A DNA stretch of 50,417 bases, from NCBI GenBank assembly GCA_944381215.1, contig CALWKF010000010.1:1-50417 (forward strand). The letters run 5' to 3'. The notes under the pieces were generated by a model, which was given only the letters and a program-made list of their open reading frames with translations, ran no database searches and was not told the origin of the DNA. Position 1 is the first letter of the stretch; every line of letters starts with the position of its first letter. The DNA comes from an uncultured Clostridia bacterium (GTDB lineage Bacteria; Bacillota; Clostridia; Christensenellales; UBA1242). Shown here in pieces: positions 7,794-15,008 of the stretch. The position numbers and the translations under genes are program-made.

Positions 7794-9356
7794 CTACGCT
7801 GTTTTCTTCTTTTCAGCCGTTTTTGTCGTTTTCTTTTCCGCCGTTTTTACTGCGGTTTTGGTTGTTTTCTTTTCGGCGGTTTTAGTTGTTTTTGCTGTTG
7901 ATTTAGTAGTAGTTTTTGTTTCCTTGTCCGCTGTCTTCTCGGCAGTCTTTGTAGTTGACTTTGTAGCGGTTTTTGTGGTTTTCTTTTCGGCAGGCTTGTC
8001 TGCTTTTGTTGCGCTTGATTTTGCCTCTTTTTTAGCAGGTTTTTTCTTGTCCGCGCCCTCGCCGTCAGTCTGTGCGATTACCTTGTTGTTTTCCATGAGG
8101 AAGTTCATTAACTTCTCCATAAGTATATCACTATATAGGTAATCTAGTCTACGTGAATCCATAGATTTTTTGTAGTCTTCTGTCGATTTATTTGCCATTT
8201 TCGCAAACTCGGCAATTTTGGCGTCCATTTCCTCGTCGCTAACCGTCATTTTCTCGGCGCGCACGATTGCCTCGAGCACCTGCTTGGTCTTGCCAATGCG
8301 CTCAGCATCATCACGACGCTCGTCGCGAAGTTTTTCAACGGTCGTGCCGATGTAGTTTGCGTAGTCCTCAATGCGCATGCCTTGGTAAGCAAGCCTCTGT
8401 GTTAAATCGCGCATAATGGCATCGAGTTGCTCCTCAACGTACTCTTTGGGCAAGTCGATTTTGGAGTTGTCGATAACCTTTGCGATAATGGCGTCTTCCA
8501 TGATTGTGCGGTTTCTGTGGTCGATTTCGTGGCGAATCTGCGCCTCGATGTCCTTTTTCCACTCCTCTAAGGTGTCAAAATCCGCAACGTGCTTTGCGAG
8601 TTCGTCGTTAATTTCAGGTACGTGCTTTTGGTTAACGCTCTTGATGTCGCACTCAAACACAGCCTCTTTTCCAGCCAGTGCTGGCGCGCCGTAGTCGTCG
8701 GGGAAGCGCACGTTTACTGTTACGTGGTCGCCTGCCTTGTGCCCTACCAACTGGTCCTCAAATGTGTCGATAAAGGAGTGAGAACCGAGTTCTAGCGAGT
8801 AATCGGTTGCCTTTCCGCCCTCGAACTCCACACCGTCGGTCGACCCAACAAAGTCGATTACCACAACGTCGCCGTTTTCGGAAACCTTGTCAACTGGGTG
8901 CAAGTGCGTGTGGTGCATTTGCGCGTGCTTTAACTCAGCATCCACCTGGCTCGGGTCAAACTCGTTTATAATTGCCTTGACCTCGAGGCCCTTGTATGCG
9001 CCAAGTTCGGGCTCGGGGATGACATGCATCACAATCTTTGCCTTCAACACGCCCTCGACAAAGGACACAAGCTCCAGACTCGGGTCCTTGAACGGGTGAA
9101 TCTCAGGGTGCTCAGTCATAGCCAATGCATACGCTTGGTCCGCAAGGTCTGCAAAAGCGTCCTCAAAGAACACGCCCTCGCCATATGTGCGCTCGATAAC
9201 ACGTTTAGGGACCTTGCCCTTTCTAAACCCCTGGATGTCGTACTTATTTTTTGTACGCTCGTAAGCGCGCTCGCTCGCCTCTTCGTACTCCTGCTTTGTG
9301 GTGGTGAATTCAATTTCTAAATTTGTTTTGTCAATGTTGTTAATGGTATATTTCAT
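7794..9356 (-). CDS. tig: Trigger factor with long Lys/Thr/Ala tail
   Basis: Trigger factor is the ribosome-bound chaperone and prolyl isomerase that meets nascent chains. The N-terminal domain has the ribosome-binding signature GFRKGKVP (43-50). The FKBP-like PPIase domain follows (roughly 155-245), then the helical C-terminal domain ending near residue 430 (NFLMENNKV). Typical trigger factors stop there. This one continues for about 86 residues made almost only of K, T, A and E, in units such as KTAEKKTTKTA. The tail is strongly basic and probably disordered, resembling bacterial histone-H1-like tails. The frame is open to a normal TAA followed by a terminator. The tail could bind RNA, DNA or the ribosome; that is inference. 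Confidence 0.97.
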   Translation of the reverse strand: MKYTINNIDKTNLEIEFTTTKQEYEEASERAYERTKNKYDIQGFRKGKVPKRVIERTYGEGVFFEDAFADLADQAYALAMTEHPEIHPFKDPSLELVSFVEGVLKAKIVMHVIPEPELGAYKGLEVKAIINEFDPSQVDAELKHAQMHHTHLHPVDKVSENGDVVVIDFVGSTDGVEFEGGKATDYSLELGSHSFIDTFEDQLVGHKAGDHVTVNVRFPDDYGAPALAGKEAVFECDIKSVNQKHVPEINDELAKHVADFDTLEEWKKDIEAQIRHEIDHRNRTIMEDAIIAKVIDNSKIDLPKEYVEEQLDAIMRDLTQRLAYQGMRIEDYANYIGTTVEKLRDERRDDAERIGKTKQVLEAIVRAEKMTVSDEEMDAKIAEFAKMANKSTEDYKKSMDSRRLDYLYSDILMEKLMNFLMENNKVIAQTDGEGADKKKPAKKEAKSSATKADKPAEKKTTKTATKSTTKTAEKTADKETKTTTKSTAKTTKTAEKKTTKTAVKTAEKKTTKTAEKKKTA

Positions 9357-9699
9357 AATATGCCCCTCCGAATTAAAAGTAAATCAATATTAAAATAAAT
9401 AATATTAAAGTAGATTAATATTAAAAGTAAATTTATTATACCACACCATAAAATTTTAGTCAATCACTTGCGCCAAAGTAGTTTCACAAGTTTTGCTGTT
9501 TGCGTTTAATTATCTTCCTCTTTCCAACGCACAACTAATATAAATAGCTAATTATATATAAATTAGATTGATTTTAATCGAAAAGATAAAAATATCTCAT
9601 CAAATTTTAATGATTTAATTTTAAAGGAAATAGAGTCGAAAATTTATAGACATAATAAGAAAATGTGGGGCTATGGATTGAAAAAGCTACCATAACAAA

Positions 9700-9763
9700 C
9701 AAAAAAGCCCGCCCTTGCGGGCGAGCCGATGGACAAACCATCTCCCTCCATTATAATGGATTA
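9700..9763 (-). ncRNA. Putative small RNA A (about 63 nt, three hairpins)
   Basis: A perfect sigma-A promoter (TTGACA, 18-bp spacer, TATAAT) is followed about 60 nt later by a GCCCGC-CCTT-GCGGGC hairpin and a U run. The predicted transcript folds as a TCCATTA/TAATGGA palindrome, then a GATGG-TTTGT-CCATC hairpin, then the terminator. No ribosome site or open frame is present. Its promoter and hairpin order closely match the RNA at 25972-26040, so the two appear to form a family. It could be an antisense regulator or an antitoxin RNA; the target is unknown. Confidence 0.65.
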
Positions 9764-9768
9764 CTATT

Positions 9769-9798
9769 ATTATACACTATTTAACAAAAAAATGTCAA
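9769..9798 (-). promoter_or_regulatory. Promoter of small RNA A
   Basis: Consensus TTGACA (9793-9798) and TATAAT (9769-9774) with 18 bp between. The flanking sequence GTATTGACATTTTTT is shared with the promoter at 26046-26075. Confidence 0.8.
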
Positions 9799-9865
9799 TA
9801 CATAGTGTCAGTTTTTTGTCTTTTTTTAGAGAATTTTAGTAAATTAATGATAATTCTCGTGAAAA

Positions 9866-9945
9866 AATAAAAAGAAAGTGCCTACAAGCATACGCTTCAT
9901 TTAGTAGGGGGCTACAAGGTTTAAAACCGAGCCAATCACTTTCCA
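9866..9945 (-). ncRNA. Putative small RNA B (about 75-80 nt, ends paired)
   Basis: A promoter at 9951-9979 drives a transcript whose 5' GAAAGTG (minus strand, 9937-9943) pairs with CACTTTC (9874-9880) next to a TTTTTATTTTTT tract. Inside are GGTTT/AAACC, GTAG-CCCC-CTAC and AAGC-GTAT-GCTT hairpins. The long closing stem doubles as the terminator. There is no convincing coding potential. Confidence 0.6.
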
Positions 9946-9950
9946 ACACT

Positions 9951-9979
9951 ATTATACTATAAATATATGAAAAGGTCAA
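9951..9979 (-). promoter_or_regulatory. Promoter of small RNA B
   Basis: TTGACC (9974-9979) and TATAAT (9951-9956) with 17 bp between, on the minus strand. Confidence 0.75.
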
Positions 9980-10070
9980 GCCTTTATATTTAAAAAATAA
10001 AAATCAAAAAATCAGCAGGCATCTTTTACACCCAAAACCGCAAAAAAATTTAGAATTTTTCAGTTTTTTA

Positions 10071-10099
10071 TTGACAATAATGCAATTTAATGGTAAACT
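10071..10099 (+). promoter_or_regulatory. Promoter of the tRNA-Met/tRNA-Glu operon
   Basis: TTGACA (10071-10076), 17-bp spacer, TAAACT (10094-10099). The first tRNA begins 29 bp downstream. Confidence 0.7.
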
Positions 10100-10127
10100 T
10101 ACTCTACATTTTGGCTGTCAACTATAT

Positions 10128-10204
10128 AGCGGCGTAGCTTAGTTGGTTATAGCGAGCGGTTCATACCCGCTAGGTCGGTGGTTCGAATCCACTCGCCGCT
10201 ACCA
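10128..10204 (+). tRNA. tRNA-Met (CAT)
   Basis: A full cloverleaf with acceptor AGCGGCG/CGCCGCT, anticodon stem AGCGG/CCGCT with loop TTCATAC (anticodon CAT), T-loop TTCGAAT and encoded CCA. The paired first position argues against an initiator tRNA. Elongator Met is most likely, with Ile (lysidine-modified CAT) the alternative. Confidence 0.93.
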
Positions 10205-10225
10205 CCCTTGACAGTCAAAATTTTT

Positions 10226-10300
10226 GGCTCCGTGGTCTAGCGGTTAGGACATCACCCTTTCACGGTGGTAACGCGGGTTCGAGTCCCGCCGGAGTCACCA
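10226..10300 (+). tRNA. tRNA-Glu (TTC)
   Basis: Acceptor GGCTCCG/CGGAGTC, anticodon loop CTTTCAC (TTC), T-arm GCGGGTTCGAGTCCCGC and encoded CCA. It follows tRNA-Met by 21 bp. The 3' part overlaps the antisense end of the serine recombinase gene, so this tRNA borders the integrated element. Confidence 0.95.
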
Positions 10301-11757
10301 CTTTGGTTCAAATTCGAACCTTTTTTTATTTTCTCGAGGGTAACATTCTCAGAGCCATCCAGTTTATAACTAATTGTAATAGTCTCATCATCCACAAAAA
10401 CTTTATCAATAAACAGCGTGATTAAACTTTTTGCAAAGTCTGGAGCCTCTGGATGCGCCGAAATTTCCTCAAACATACTAACTAGGTACTCTTTAGTCAT
10501 CTTGACTTGGAGTACTTTTTCTATTGCCTCGATTTCATCCTGAATCTGATACTTCGCTACTTCGAGTTCGCCCATTTCGGCTTTGATTTTTTGTGCCAGC
10601 GCACTTCCGCGCTCTGCATCGATAAAGGCATCCGTGAGTTTAGTCATTTTTTGCTCGATTGTGGAGGCTTGCTTTTTTAAGTTGTCCAAGTATTTTTGAG
10701 TATCATATTTCGAGTTATATTCGGCAAGCAATTGGTCAATATATTGATTATAGTACTTCGGGTTTAACACATAATTTTTGCTAATATCTACGACCTGCTG
10801 TTCGAGTTTGTCCCGCTTTATATTTTTCATATCGCAAGACTTGTCTTTTTTATGCGCCGCGCACGCGTAATAGTAGTGCATCGTACCCGTGTGGCTTTTT
10901 CCGCTCTCGCAAATCAAGGGGCTACCGCATTTTGCACAAAACGCCTTGCCAGCCAGCAAGTACTCAGTCTTAGTTGCACCCAGTGCTGGTTTTTGTTTTT
11001 TCTTTACCATATGTTTTTGCGCCTCTAAAAATAATTTTTTGTCAATTATGGCGGGATAAACATTTGTGTATTCCTCGCCATTGTATTCAGTTATGCCAAT
11101 ATATTTTTTATTTTTAATGTAATAGGTCATCGAGTTATAATGAATTTTCCTGCCCCAGCGTTTAAACACTTCGCTGGCTATTTCTTTTTTGGGCACTCCG
11201 CGCGCGTATTGGTCGAATATAAAGCGAACGATATCGGCGCCTGTTTCATCTACTACGATTCTTTTATCAACAACTGTGTAGCCTAGTGGCAAGCCTCCGC
11301 CAACGAAATTGCCTTTGAGTAAAACATTTTTGTGGGCATCTTTCATTCGGCGTGAAAGTGTGCGCGAGAACTCTTCGGCTTTCCACGACAAAATAAACTT
11401 TATAACATTCGAAACACCCGTTTCATCCTGCACAATAGGTTCGCACACAGACACAAGCTCAACTCCGTATTCTTGTAGCAGGTGTTCGGTAGTAAGGGCG
11501 AGGTAAGTATTCCTCATAAAGCGGTCCAGCATATATACGATAATGACTTGAAATTCGCGCTTTTCCATATCCGCGAGCATATGCTGAAACTCGGGGCGAT
11601 TATCGCTCCGCCCAGATTTGCCTCTATCGGCATAAATTTTTACTACATTCAATTGATTATCTTTTGCGAAATTAGAGCAAATTCGAATTTGATTCTCAAT
11701 TGTCTGCTCGGTTTGTTTGTCGCTCGAGAACCTCGCATAAATTACCGCGTTTTTCAT
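10252..11757 (-). CDS. Large serine recombinase (integrase) reading into tRNA-Glu
   Basis: A 501-residue large serine recombinase that should catalyse integration and excision of the element. The N-terminal resolvase domain starts MKNAVIYARFSSDKQ with the catalytic Ser in SSD. The recombinase domain follows (about 155-260), then a zinc ribbon (CAKCGSPLIC ... CAAHKKDKSC, about 280-315), a coiled coil and a C-terminal beta segment. The last residues (GDSGGTRTRVTTVKG) are an antisense reading of tRNA-Glu, so the stop codon is borrowed from the chromosomal tRNA. The native end of the element DNA is therefore near 10300-10330. It is transcribed away from the repressor, probably as the last gene of the leftward arm. 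Confidence 0.95.
   Translation of the reverse strand: MKNAVIYARFSSDKQTEQTIENQIRICSNFAKDNQLNVVKIYADRGKSGRSDNRPEFQHMLADMEKREFQVIIVYMLDRFMRNTYLALTTEHLLQEYGVELVSVCEPIVQDETGVSNVIKFILSWKAEEFSRTLSRRMKDAHKNVLLKGNFVGGGLPLGYTVVDKRIVVDETGADIVRFIFDQYARGVPKKEIASEVFKRWGRKIHYNSMTYYIKNKKYIGITEYNGEEYTNVYPAIIDKKLFLEAQKHMVKKKQKPALGATKTEYLLAGKAFCAKCGSPLICESGKSHTGTMHYYYACAAHKKDKSCDMKNIKRDKLEQQVVDISKNYVLNPKYYNQYIDQLLAEYNSKYDTQKYLDNLKKQASTIEQKMTKLTDAFIDAERGSALAQKIKAEMGELEVAKYQIQDEIEAIEKVLQVKMTKEYLVSMFEEISAHPEAPDFAKSLITLFIDKVFVDDETITISYKLDGSENVTLEKIKKGSNLNQSGDSGGTRTRVTTVKG
10305..10327 (+). terminator. Terminator of the tRNA operon, inside recombinase 3' end
   Basis: GGTTC (10305-10309) and GAACC (10316-10320) with a 6-nt loop, followed by seven T. 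It lies within the antisense coding end of the recombinase. Confidence 0.7.
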
Positions 11758-11778
11758 TTTTAACTACCTTTTGTTTCC

Positions 11779-12009
11779 CTAATTAGGTAAATCAGATGCA
11801 CCGCCAGCAAATGCACTGATAAATATTACGACTATGCTGACTATAATTAAAATGACTAATGTAGGTATCACCCAACCTATGCCTGTTGCTTTTTCTTTTA
11901 GTCCGCGTTTCCTTTTTATGTGATTATTGATGCAATACATCACTAAAACAATTACTGATACCGCAAGTATCAAAAATCCAATAAGTACACCCGTATCTAT
12001 ATTCAACAT
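11779..12009 (-). CDS. Small two-helix membrane protein
   Basis: The 76-residue protein has two hydrophobic segments (about 8-26 and 46-68) around a basic loop (HIKRKRGLKEK). It lies between the repressor gene and the recombinase on the same strand with short gaps, so it is probably part of the lysogeny operon. Small membrane proteins next to phage repressors often act in superinfection exclusion. That role is only a guess here, and no family is recognised. Confidence 0.65.
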   Translation of the reverse strand: MLNIDTGVLIGFLILAVSVIVLVMYCINNHIKRKRGLKEKATGIGWVIPTLVILIIVSIVVIFISAFAGGASDLPN

Positions 12010-12034
12010 ATTATTTCATCCTTTTGTATTTAAA

Positions 12035-12664
12035 TTATTTATATTTTCTGCGAACCTCAACTACAACACCTAAAATAGTTATAGGCAAGTTTTCGATTTG
12101 CTCGTTTGTGAAAAATTGTGGTGTAAAGGCAGGATTAAGTGGCTGTAAAACAATTCCGTTCGGTTCTTTTATCACTTTTTTAAATGTACTTTCGGTACAG
12201 TTAATTGATACAGCACAGTAGTCGCCACTTTCACAGTCTGGCGACTGTTTTAATATAAGCACATCGCCATTTCTAAATTCTGGAAACATACTATCGCCCT
12301 TTACAACCAACCCGAAGTAACTATTTCCACCGCGGAGCATATCTGCATCAATTTCCTCAAAGTCTTCAATAAAAGACTCATCTATCATTTCCGTTGGCAC
12401 ACCTGCAGGGATACTCCCATACACTGGAATTTTTACGACATTGTGCGAAATTACTACACTTTCGATATTTTTATCAATATCATTGTCTAATAATTTATCA
12501 ATGCTAATTCTATATAAATTCGCTAAATTTTTTAAAGTAGTGTAATCTGGAATTGTCTCACCACTTTCCCATTTACTCACCGTTGCTTGATTTACATTTA
12601 GTATTTTTGCAAGCTCTACTTGAGTTAAATTGTGTTCTTTCCTTAATTTCTTATATATGTTCAT
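12035..12664 (-). CDS. CI/LexA-type repressor (XRE HTH plus S24 peptidase)
   Basis: The N-terminal XRE helix-turn-helix (about 5-58) matches LTQVELAKILNVNQATVSKWE. The C-terminal peptidase S24 fold has the catalytic Ser125 in GDSMFPEF and a Lys in TFKK (162-163). A likely self-cleavage site, Ala87-Gly88, lies in IPAGVP. This is the standard design of an SOS-inducible phage repressor, cleaved when RecA is activated. The start is set at the ATG at 12662-12664 because GGAGG lies just upstream of it. A longer reading adds five residues without a better site. The gene is divergent from the Cro-like gene across a 136-bp operator region. Confidence 0.93.
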   Translation of the reverse strand: MNIYKKLRKEHNLTQVELAKILNVNQATVSKWESGETIPDYTTLKNLANLYRISIDKLLDNDIDKNIESVVISHNVVKIPVYGSIPAGVPTEMIDESFIEDFEEIDADMLRGGNSYFGLVVKGDSMFPEFRNGDVLILKQSPDCESGDYCAVSINCTESTFKKVIKEPNGIVLQPLNPAFTPQFFTNEQIENLPITILGVVVEVRRKYK

Positions 12665-12675
12665 ATTATACCTCC

Positions 12676-12787
12676 GCATAAATTATATGCTTTTTAGGCA
12701 TAAATTACAATATAAATATAAAAAATTTTCATAAATATGCTTAACAATTATATTTTATTGTTTTAGAATATGCTTGTAAATTATATT
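12676..12787. promoter_or_regulatory. Divergent promoter-operator region of the lysogeny switch
   Basis: Two direct repeats of AATATGCTT-N4-ATTATATT lie at 12734-12754 and 12767-12787, 33 bp apart (about three helical turns). Inverted GCATAAATTA elements lie at 12676-12690 (palindromic GCATA/TATGC) and 12699-12708. The rightward repeat overlaps a TATATT -10-like element before the Cro gene. The pattern suggests multiple repressor or Cro sites covering both promoters. Confidence 0.65.
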
Positions 12788-12800
12788 AAAAGGAGGGCTT

Positions 12801-13010
12801 ATGAGTCTCGTTAATTTAAGAGAAAAGCAGAATTTAACGCAACAGCAACTAAGCGCAATTATGAATGTCTCTCAACCAACTATAAGTAAGTGGGAGAACA
12901 AAAAAATTGTCCCAGATGCGAAAACGATGTTAAATCTGGCTGGCGTACTAAAGGTCGATGTCCAAGTAATCATTGACTGCTTTATCGAAGAAAAAAAGAA
13001 GGAGGAGTAA
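12801..13010 (+). CDS. Cro-like XRE transcriptional regulator
   Basis: A 69-residue single-domain XRE protein. The helix-turn-helix reads LTQQQLSAIMNVSQPTISKWE and resembles that of the divergent repressor (QATVSKWE versus QPTISKWE), so the two should recognise related operators. There is no effector domain, as expected for Cro. A strong AAAGGAGGGC ribosome site precedes the ATG. It is the first gene of the rightward operon and would switch off the repressor when the lytic/excision programme begins. Confidence 0.88.
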   Translation: MSLVNLREKQNLTQQQLSAIMNVSQPTISKWENKKIVPDAKTMLNLAGVLKVDVQVIIDCFIEEKKKEE

Positions 13011-13012
13011 CT

Positions 13013-13249
13013 ATGTTAGTGCAAATTAGTTCGGTTCACTTGATTGCCGAAAACACTACAATACCGATTTTTGCAGATGTGCCCAGAAGACAACATAAAC
13101 GAATGCTTGAATCACATCTCAAAAAAATGGTCGTATTACTAAAAAAGGTCAAGGCGGATGAATTAGCACTCTTGACCGAAATACAATTAAAACAAAAAAC
13201 CGCCAAGCAAGTGGAATCCGCTGGCGGTACTACAAACAATTCCGTGTAG
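13013..13249 (+). CDS. Small charged protein, unknown
   Basis: A 78-residue protein starting 2 bp after the Cro-like stop, behind a GGAGG site inside the previous gene's end. The C-terminal half is helical and basic (SHLKKMVVLLKKVKADELALLTEIQLKQK) and may form a coiled coil. No motif is recognised. Its position resembles that of small early phage genes. The 3' end contains an ACCGCCA/TGGCGGT inverted repeat, and a GTGTAGC/GCTACAC pair surrounds the stop region (13242-13280), which could attenuate transcription. Confidence 0.6.
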   Translation: MLVQISSVHLIAENTTIPIFADVPRRQHKRMLESHLKKMVVLLKKVKADELALLTEIQLKQKTAKQVESAGGTTNNSV

Positions 13250-13309
13250 CACCATTATTGTACACCAAACACGCTACACAAGTCAAGAAAATTAATTTAG
13301 GAGGAAATT

Positions 13310-13483
13310 ATGAGAGAATTTAAATTTAGAGGAGCGGAAGATTTTTGCAACTATGATGAGCGTGATGCTGGCGATATTGTTTTTGACCAAAATTACATTA
13401 TTTACGAACTCCTGGATGACTTGTTGGAAAGAATTGACCAAGGACTAATTAAAGAGGAGCAAGAACAATGCAATCAAAAATAG
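13310..13483 (+). CDS. Small acidic protein (57 aa), unknown
   Basis: ATG at 13310 with a near-perfect TTTAGGAGGAAATT site. It encodes 57 residues, MREFKFRGAEDFCNYDERD at the start and an acidic helical C-terminus (IYELLDDLLERIDQGLIKEEQ). Its end overlaps the next start by 16 bp, typical of packed phage early genes. No family is recognised. Confidence 0.7.
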   Translation: MREFKFRGAEDFCNYDERDAGDIVFDQNYIIYELLDDLLERIDQGLIKEEQEQCNQK

Positions 13484-13668
13484 TTAATAAATTTAACTAC
13501 ATAAGCGAGCCAAATGGGAAAAGCCATTACGAATTTTTTTGTCCATTTTGCAACAAACTTATAATTTTATATTGCTGGAACGGACGCAAGAATTGTGATT
13601 GTGGAGCAAAACATTCAATATGGTTAAATGGAAAATATCAATTAAATTCAACAAAGGAGGAACTATGA
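13468..13668 (+). CDS. Small zinc-ribbon-like protein
   Basis: A 66-residue protein with CPFCNK followed 18 residues later by CDCG, a likely four-cysteine zinc ribbon. It starts inside the previous gene with AAGAGGAG upstream, and its stop TGA overlaps the next ATG. The role is unknown. Such mini zinc-ribbon proteins are common in phage early regions. Confidence 0.7.
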   Translation: MQSKIVNKFNYISEPNGKSHYEFFCPFCNKLIILYCWNGRKNCDCGAKHSIWLNGKYQLNSTKEEL

Positions 13669-14117
13669 TTATAAAAACTTGGAAAGATGACCCACGAGTT
13701 ACTGAGGATAATTTTATTATCAGCATAATAGACTCGGAGTTTTTGAAATTTTATGGAATCAACTTAACTGTTGATAAATTTAAAGAAATTGTACGAAGTT
13801 GCCCGAAATATTTTACGGTTGAGACAGGAAACGAACTAAAAGCAGTCCAACACACTAAGGTTTACGATATAAAGGACTTTAAAAAGGGCGAAAAAATCAT
13901 AGATTACACTAAATCTTACGAAATTCGCATTAGAACTGAGCAAAAATCTGAAAATTTGGAAAAATTCGAAAAATTTTTAAATTTTTTAGAAAAATCAAAT
14001 TTTTTGCAAATTTTATCAATTTCTCAAGAATACCCCAACAGAAACAGTGTTTTTGCCCGCAAATACTACAGTTTATCGGTTTTCGAGGAGGTGCCAAATG
14101 AACACATACCAGACTAA
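13665..14117 (+). CDS. Hypothetical protein (150 aa)
   Basis: The start is placed at the ATG at 13665 because AAAGGAGG lies immediately upstream and the ATGA overlap couples it to the previous gene. The protein begins MIIKTWKDDPRVTEDNF, is soluble and mixed alpha/beta, with a charged helical region (KSENLEKFEKFLNFLEKSNF). I do not recognise it. The next small gene begins within its last codons. Confidence 0.65.
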   Translation: MIIKTWKDDPRVTEDNFIISIIDSEFLKFYGINLTVDKFKEIVRSCPKYFTVETGNELKAVQHTKVYDIKDFKKGEKIIDYTKSYEIRIRTEQKSENLEKFEKFLNFLEKSNFLQILSISQEYPNRNSVFARKYYSLSVFEEVPNEHIPD

Positions 14118-14244
14118 AAAGTTATTAATCGTACCAACACGCACGAAAGGCATCCGCGTTTTTCATCCAGAGCAATACGAAAAAGCCGTGTTTTTTGCAA
14201 AAATGGTGAAATCAAAATTAAAGGTGGTGAGCGTATGCGAGTAG
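14098..14244 (+). CDS. Very small basic protein (48 aa)
   Basis: ATG at 14098 with a GAGGAGG site. It begins MNTYQTKKLLIVPTRTKGI and ends KSKLKVVSVCE. It overlaps both neighbours by a few bases, consistent with translational coupling. The function is unknown. Confidence 0.6.
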   Translation: MNTYQTKKLLIVPTRTKGIRVFHPEQYEKAVFFAKMVKSKLKVVSVCE

Positions 14245-14573
14245 TTGTCAAAGAACCAAAGAAAAAGCCAGAGATTCGCGATATCTCGTATTATGATTTG
14301 AAAGAAATCATTGGCAACGATGTTGATACTGTAGATAAAGTTTTATTTCCCTTTGATAGAAATATAGTAATCGCAGTAGATGATACGGGAAAATTGAAAG
14401 GCTTGGAACCGAATTTAGCGTACGGTATAGATGTACTGGTTGGCACTGTGGTTTTTATGGGTTTCGATGAAATTGTAGAGGATTACGATGACCTCACAGA
14501 AAAGCAATTAGACCTGGTGTTCGGCTACTGTGTCTTTTTCGATTATTATGACCTAAAAGTACATCACATATAG
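14235..14573 (+). CDS. DUF3846-like protein
   Basis: The 112-residue protein begins MRVVVKEPKKKPEIRDI, then LKEIIGNDVDTV, then KGLEPNLAYGIDVLVGTVVFMG. These follow the pattern of the DUF3846 family common on Bacillota phages and conjugative elements. The biochemical role of that family is not known to me. The start overlaps the previous gene by 10 bp and is preceded by AAGGTGGTGAG. It is one of the small early genes between the regulators and the replication protein. Confidence 0.7.
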   Translation: MRVVVKEPKKKPEIRDISYYDLKEIIGNDVDTVDKVLFPFDRNIVIAVDDTGKLKGLEPNLAYGIDVLVGTVVFMGFDEIVEDYDDLTEKQLDLVFGYCVFFDYYDLKVHHI

Positions 14574-14582
14574 GAGTACATT

Positions 14583-15008
14583 ATGTTAAACGAACTACTA
14601 CGCGAGGCGCGTTTGGCACTTGGTATCTCGCAAAAAACAGTGGCTGAATTATTAGGAATCACTCGACCAATATACAACCAAATTGAGCAAGGAAAAATAC
14701 TTCCAAAATTTGAAGATTTGCCGAAACTTGCAAAACTCCTAAAACTAGACCTTAAAGAATTGCAAAAATCTATGTGTATACACCCAAAAATAGAGTGTAT
14801 ACACCGTACAGCCCGTAAATCTAGTATAGATGTCTACCGACTCACCGTTCCGCTCGATAGAACCGAATTTTCGAAACTCACAAAATCGAACCTCAAAAAG
14901 TGCGGGTATAACAATCTGCGCGAGTTTATGGCAATGGCTTATATGCAGTTGGAAAATCAATTGCAAGAAATTGAAAATAAGGAGGAATTATGGCAAAAAA
15001 CAAAATGA
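14583..15008 (+). CDS. XRE-family regulator with extended C-terminus
   Basis: A 141-residue protein. An N-terminal XRE helix-turn-helix (about 3-58, ISQKTVAELLGITRPIYNQIE) is followed by a basic segment with repeated CIH (MCIHPKIECIHRT) and a C-terminal helical part. The 3' end overlaps the replication gene by 19 bp, so translation is coupled. Inside the gene, two perfect GTGTATACAC palindromes occur 21 bp apart. They could be binding sites for this or another dimeric regulator. It could be a replication-control or middle-gene activator. Confidence 0.75.
   Translation: MLNELLREARLALGISQKTVAELLGITRPIYNQIEQGKILPKFEDLPKLAKLLKLDLKELQKSMCIHPKIECIHRTARKSSIDVYRLTVPLDRTEFSKLTKSNLKKCGYNNLREFMAMAYMQLENQLQEIENKEELWQKTK
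14774..14804. repeat. Two GTGTATACAC palindromes, 21-bp spacing
   Basis: Perfect 10-bp palindromes at 14774-14783 and 14795-14804, two helical turns apart, inside the XRE gene. They encode the duplicated CIH of that protein, so they may reflect a protein motif, a DNA operator, or both. Confidence 0.6.

Larger units (their letters stand above)
9357..10070. other. Gap upstream of tig with two small RNA cassettes
   Basis: Between tig and the tRNA operon there is no protein gene. The tig promoter region (9360-9440) contains direct repeats of an AATATTAAA-type motif. Two compact promoter-RNA-terminator cassettes on the minus strand are listed separately. Confidence 0.6.
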
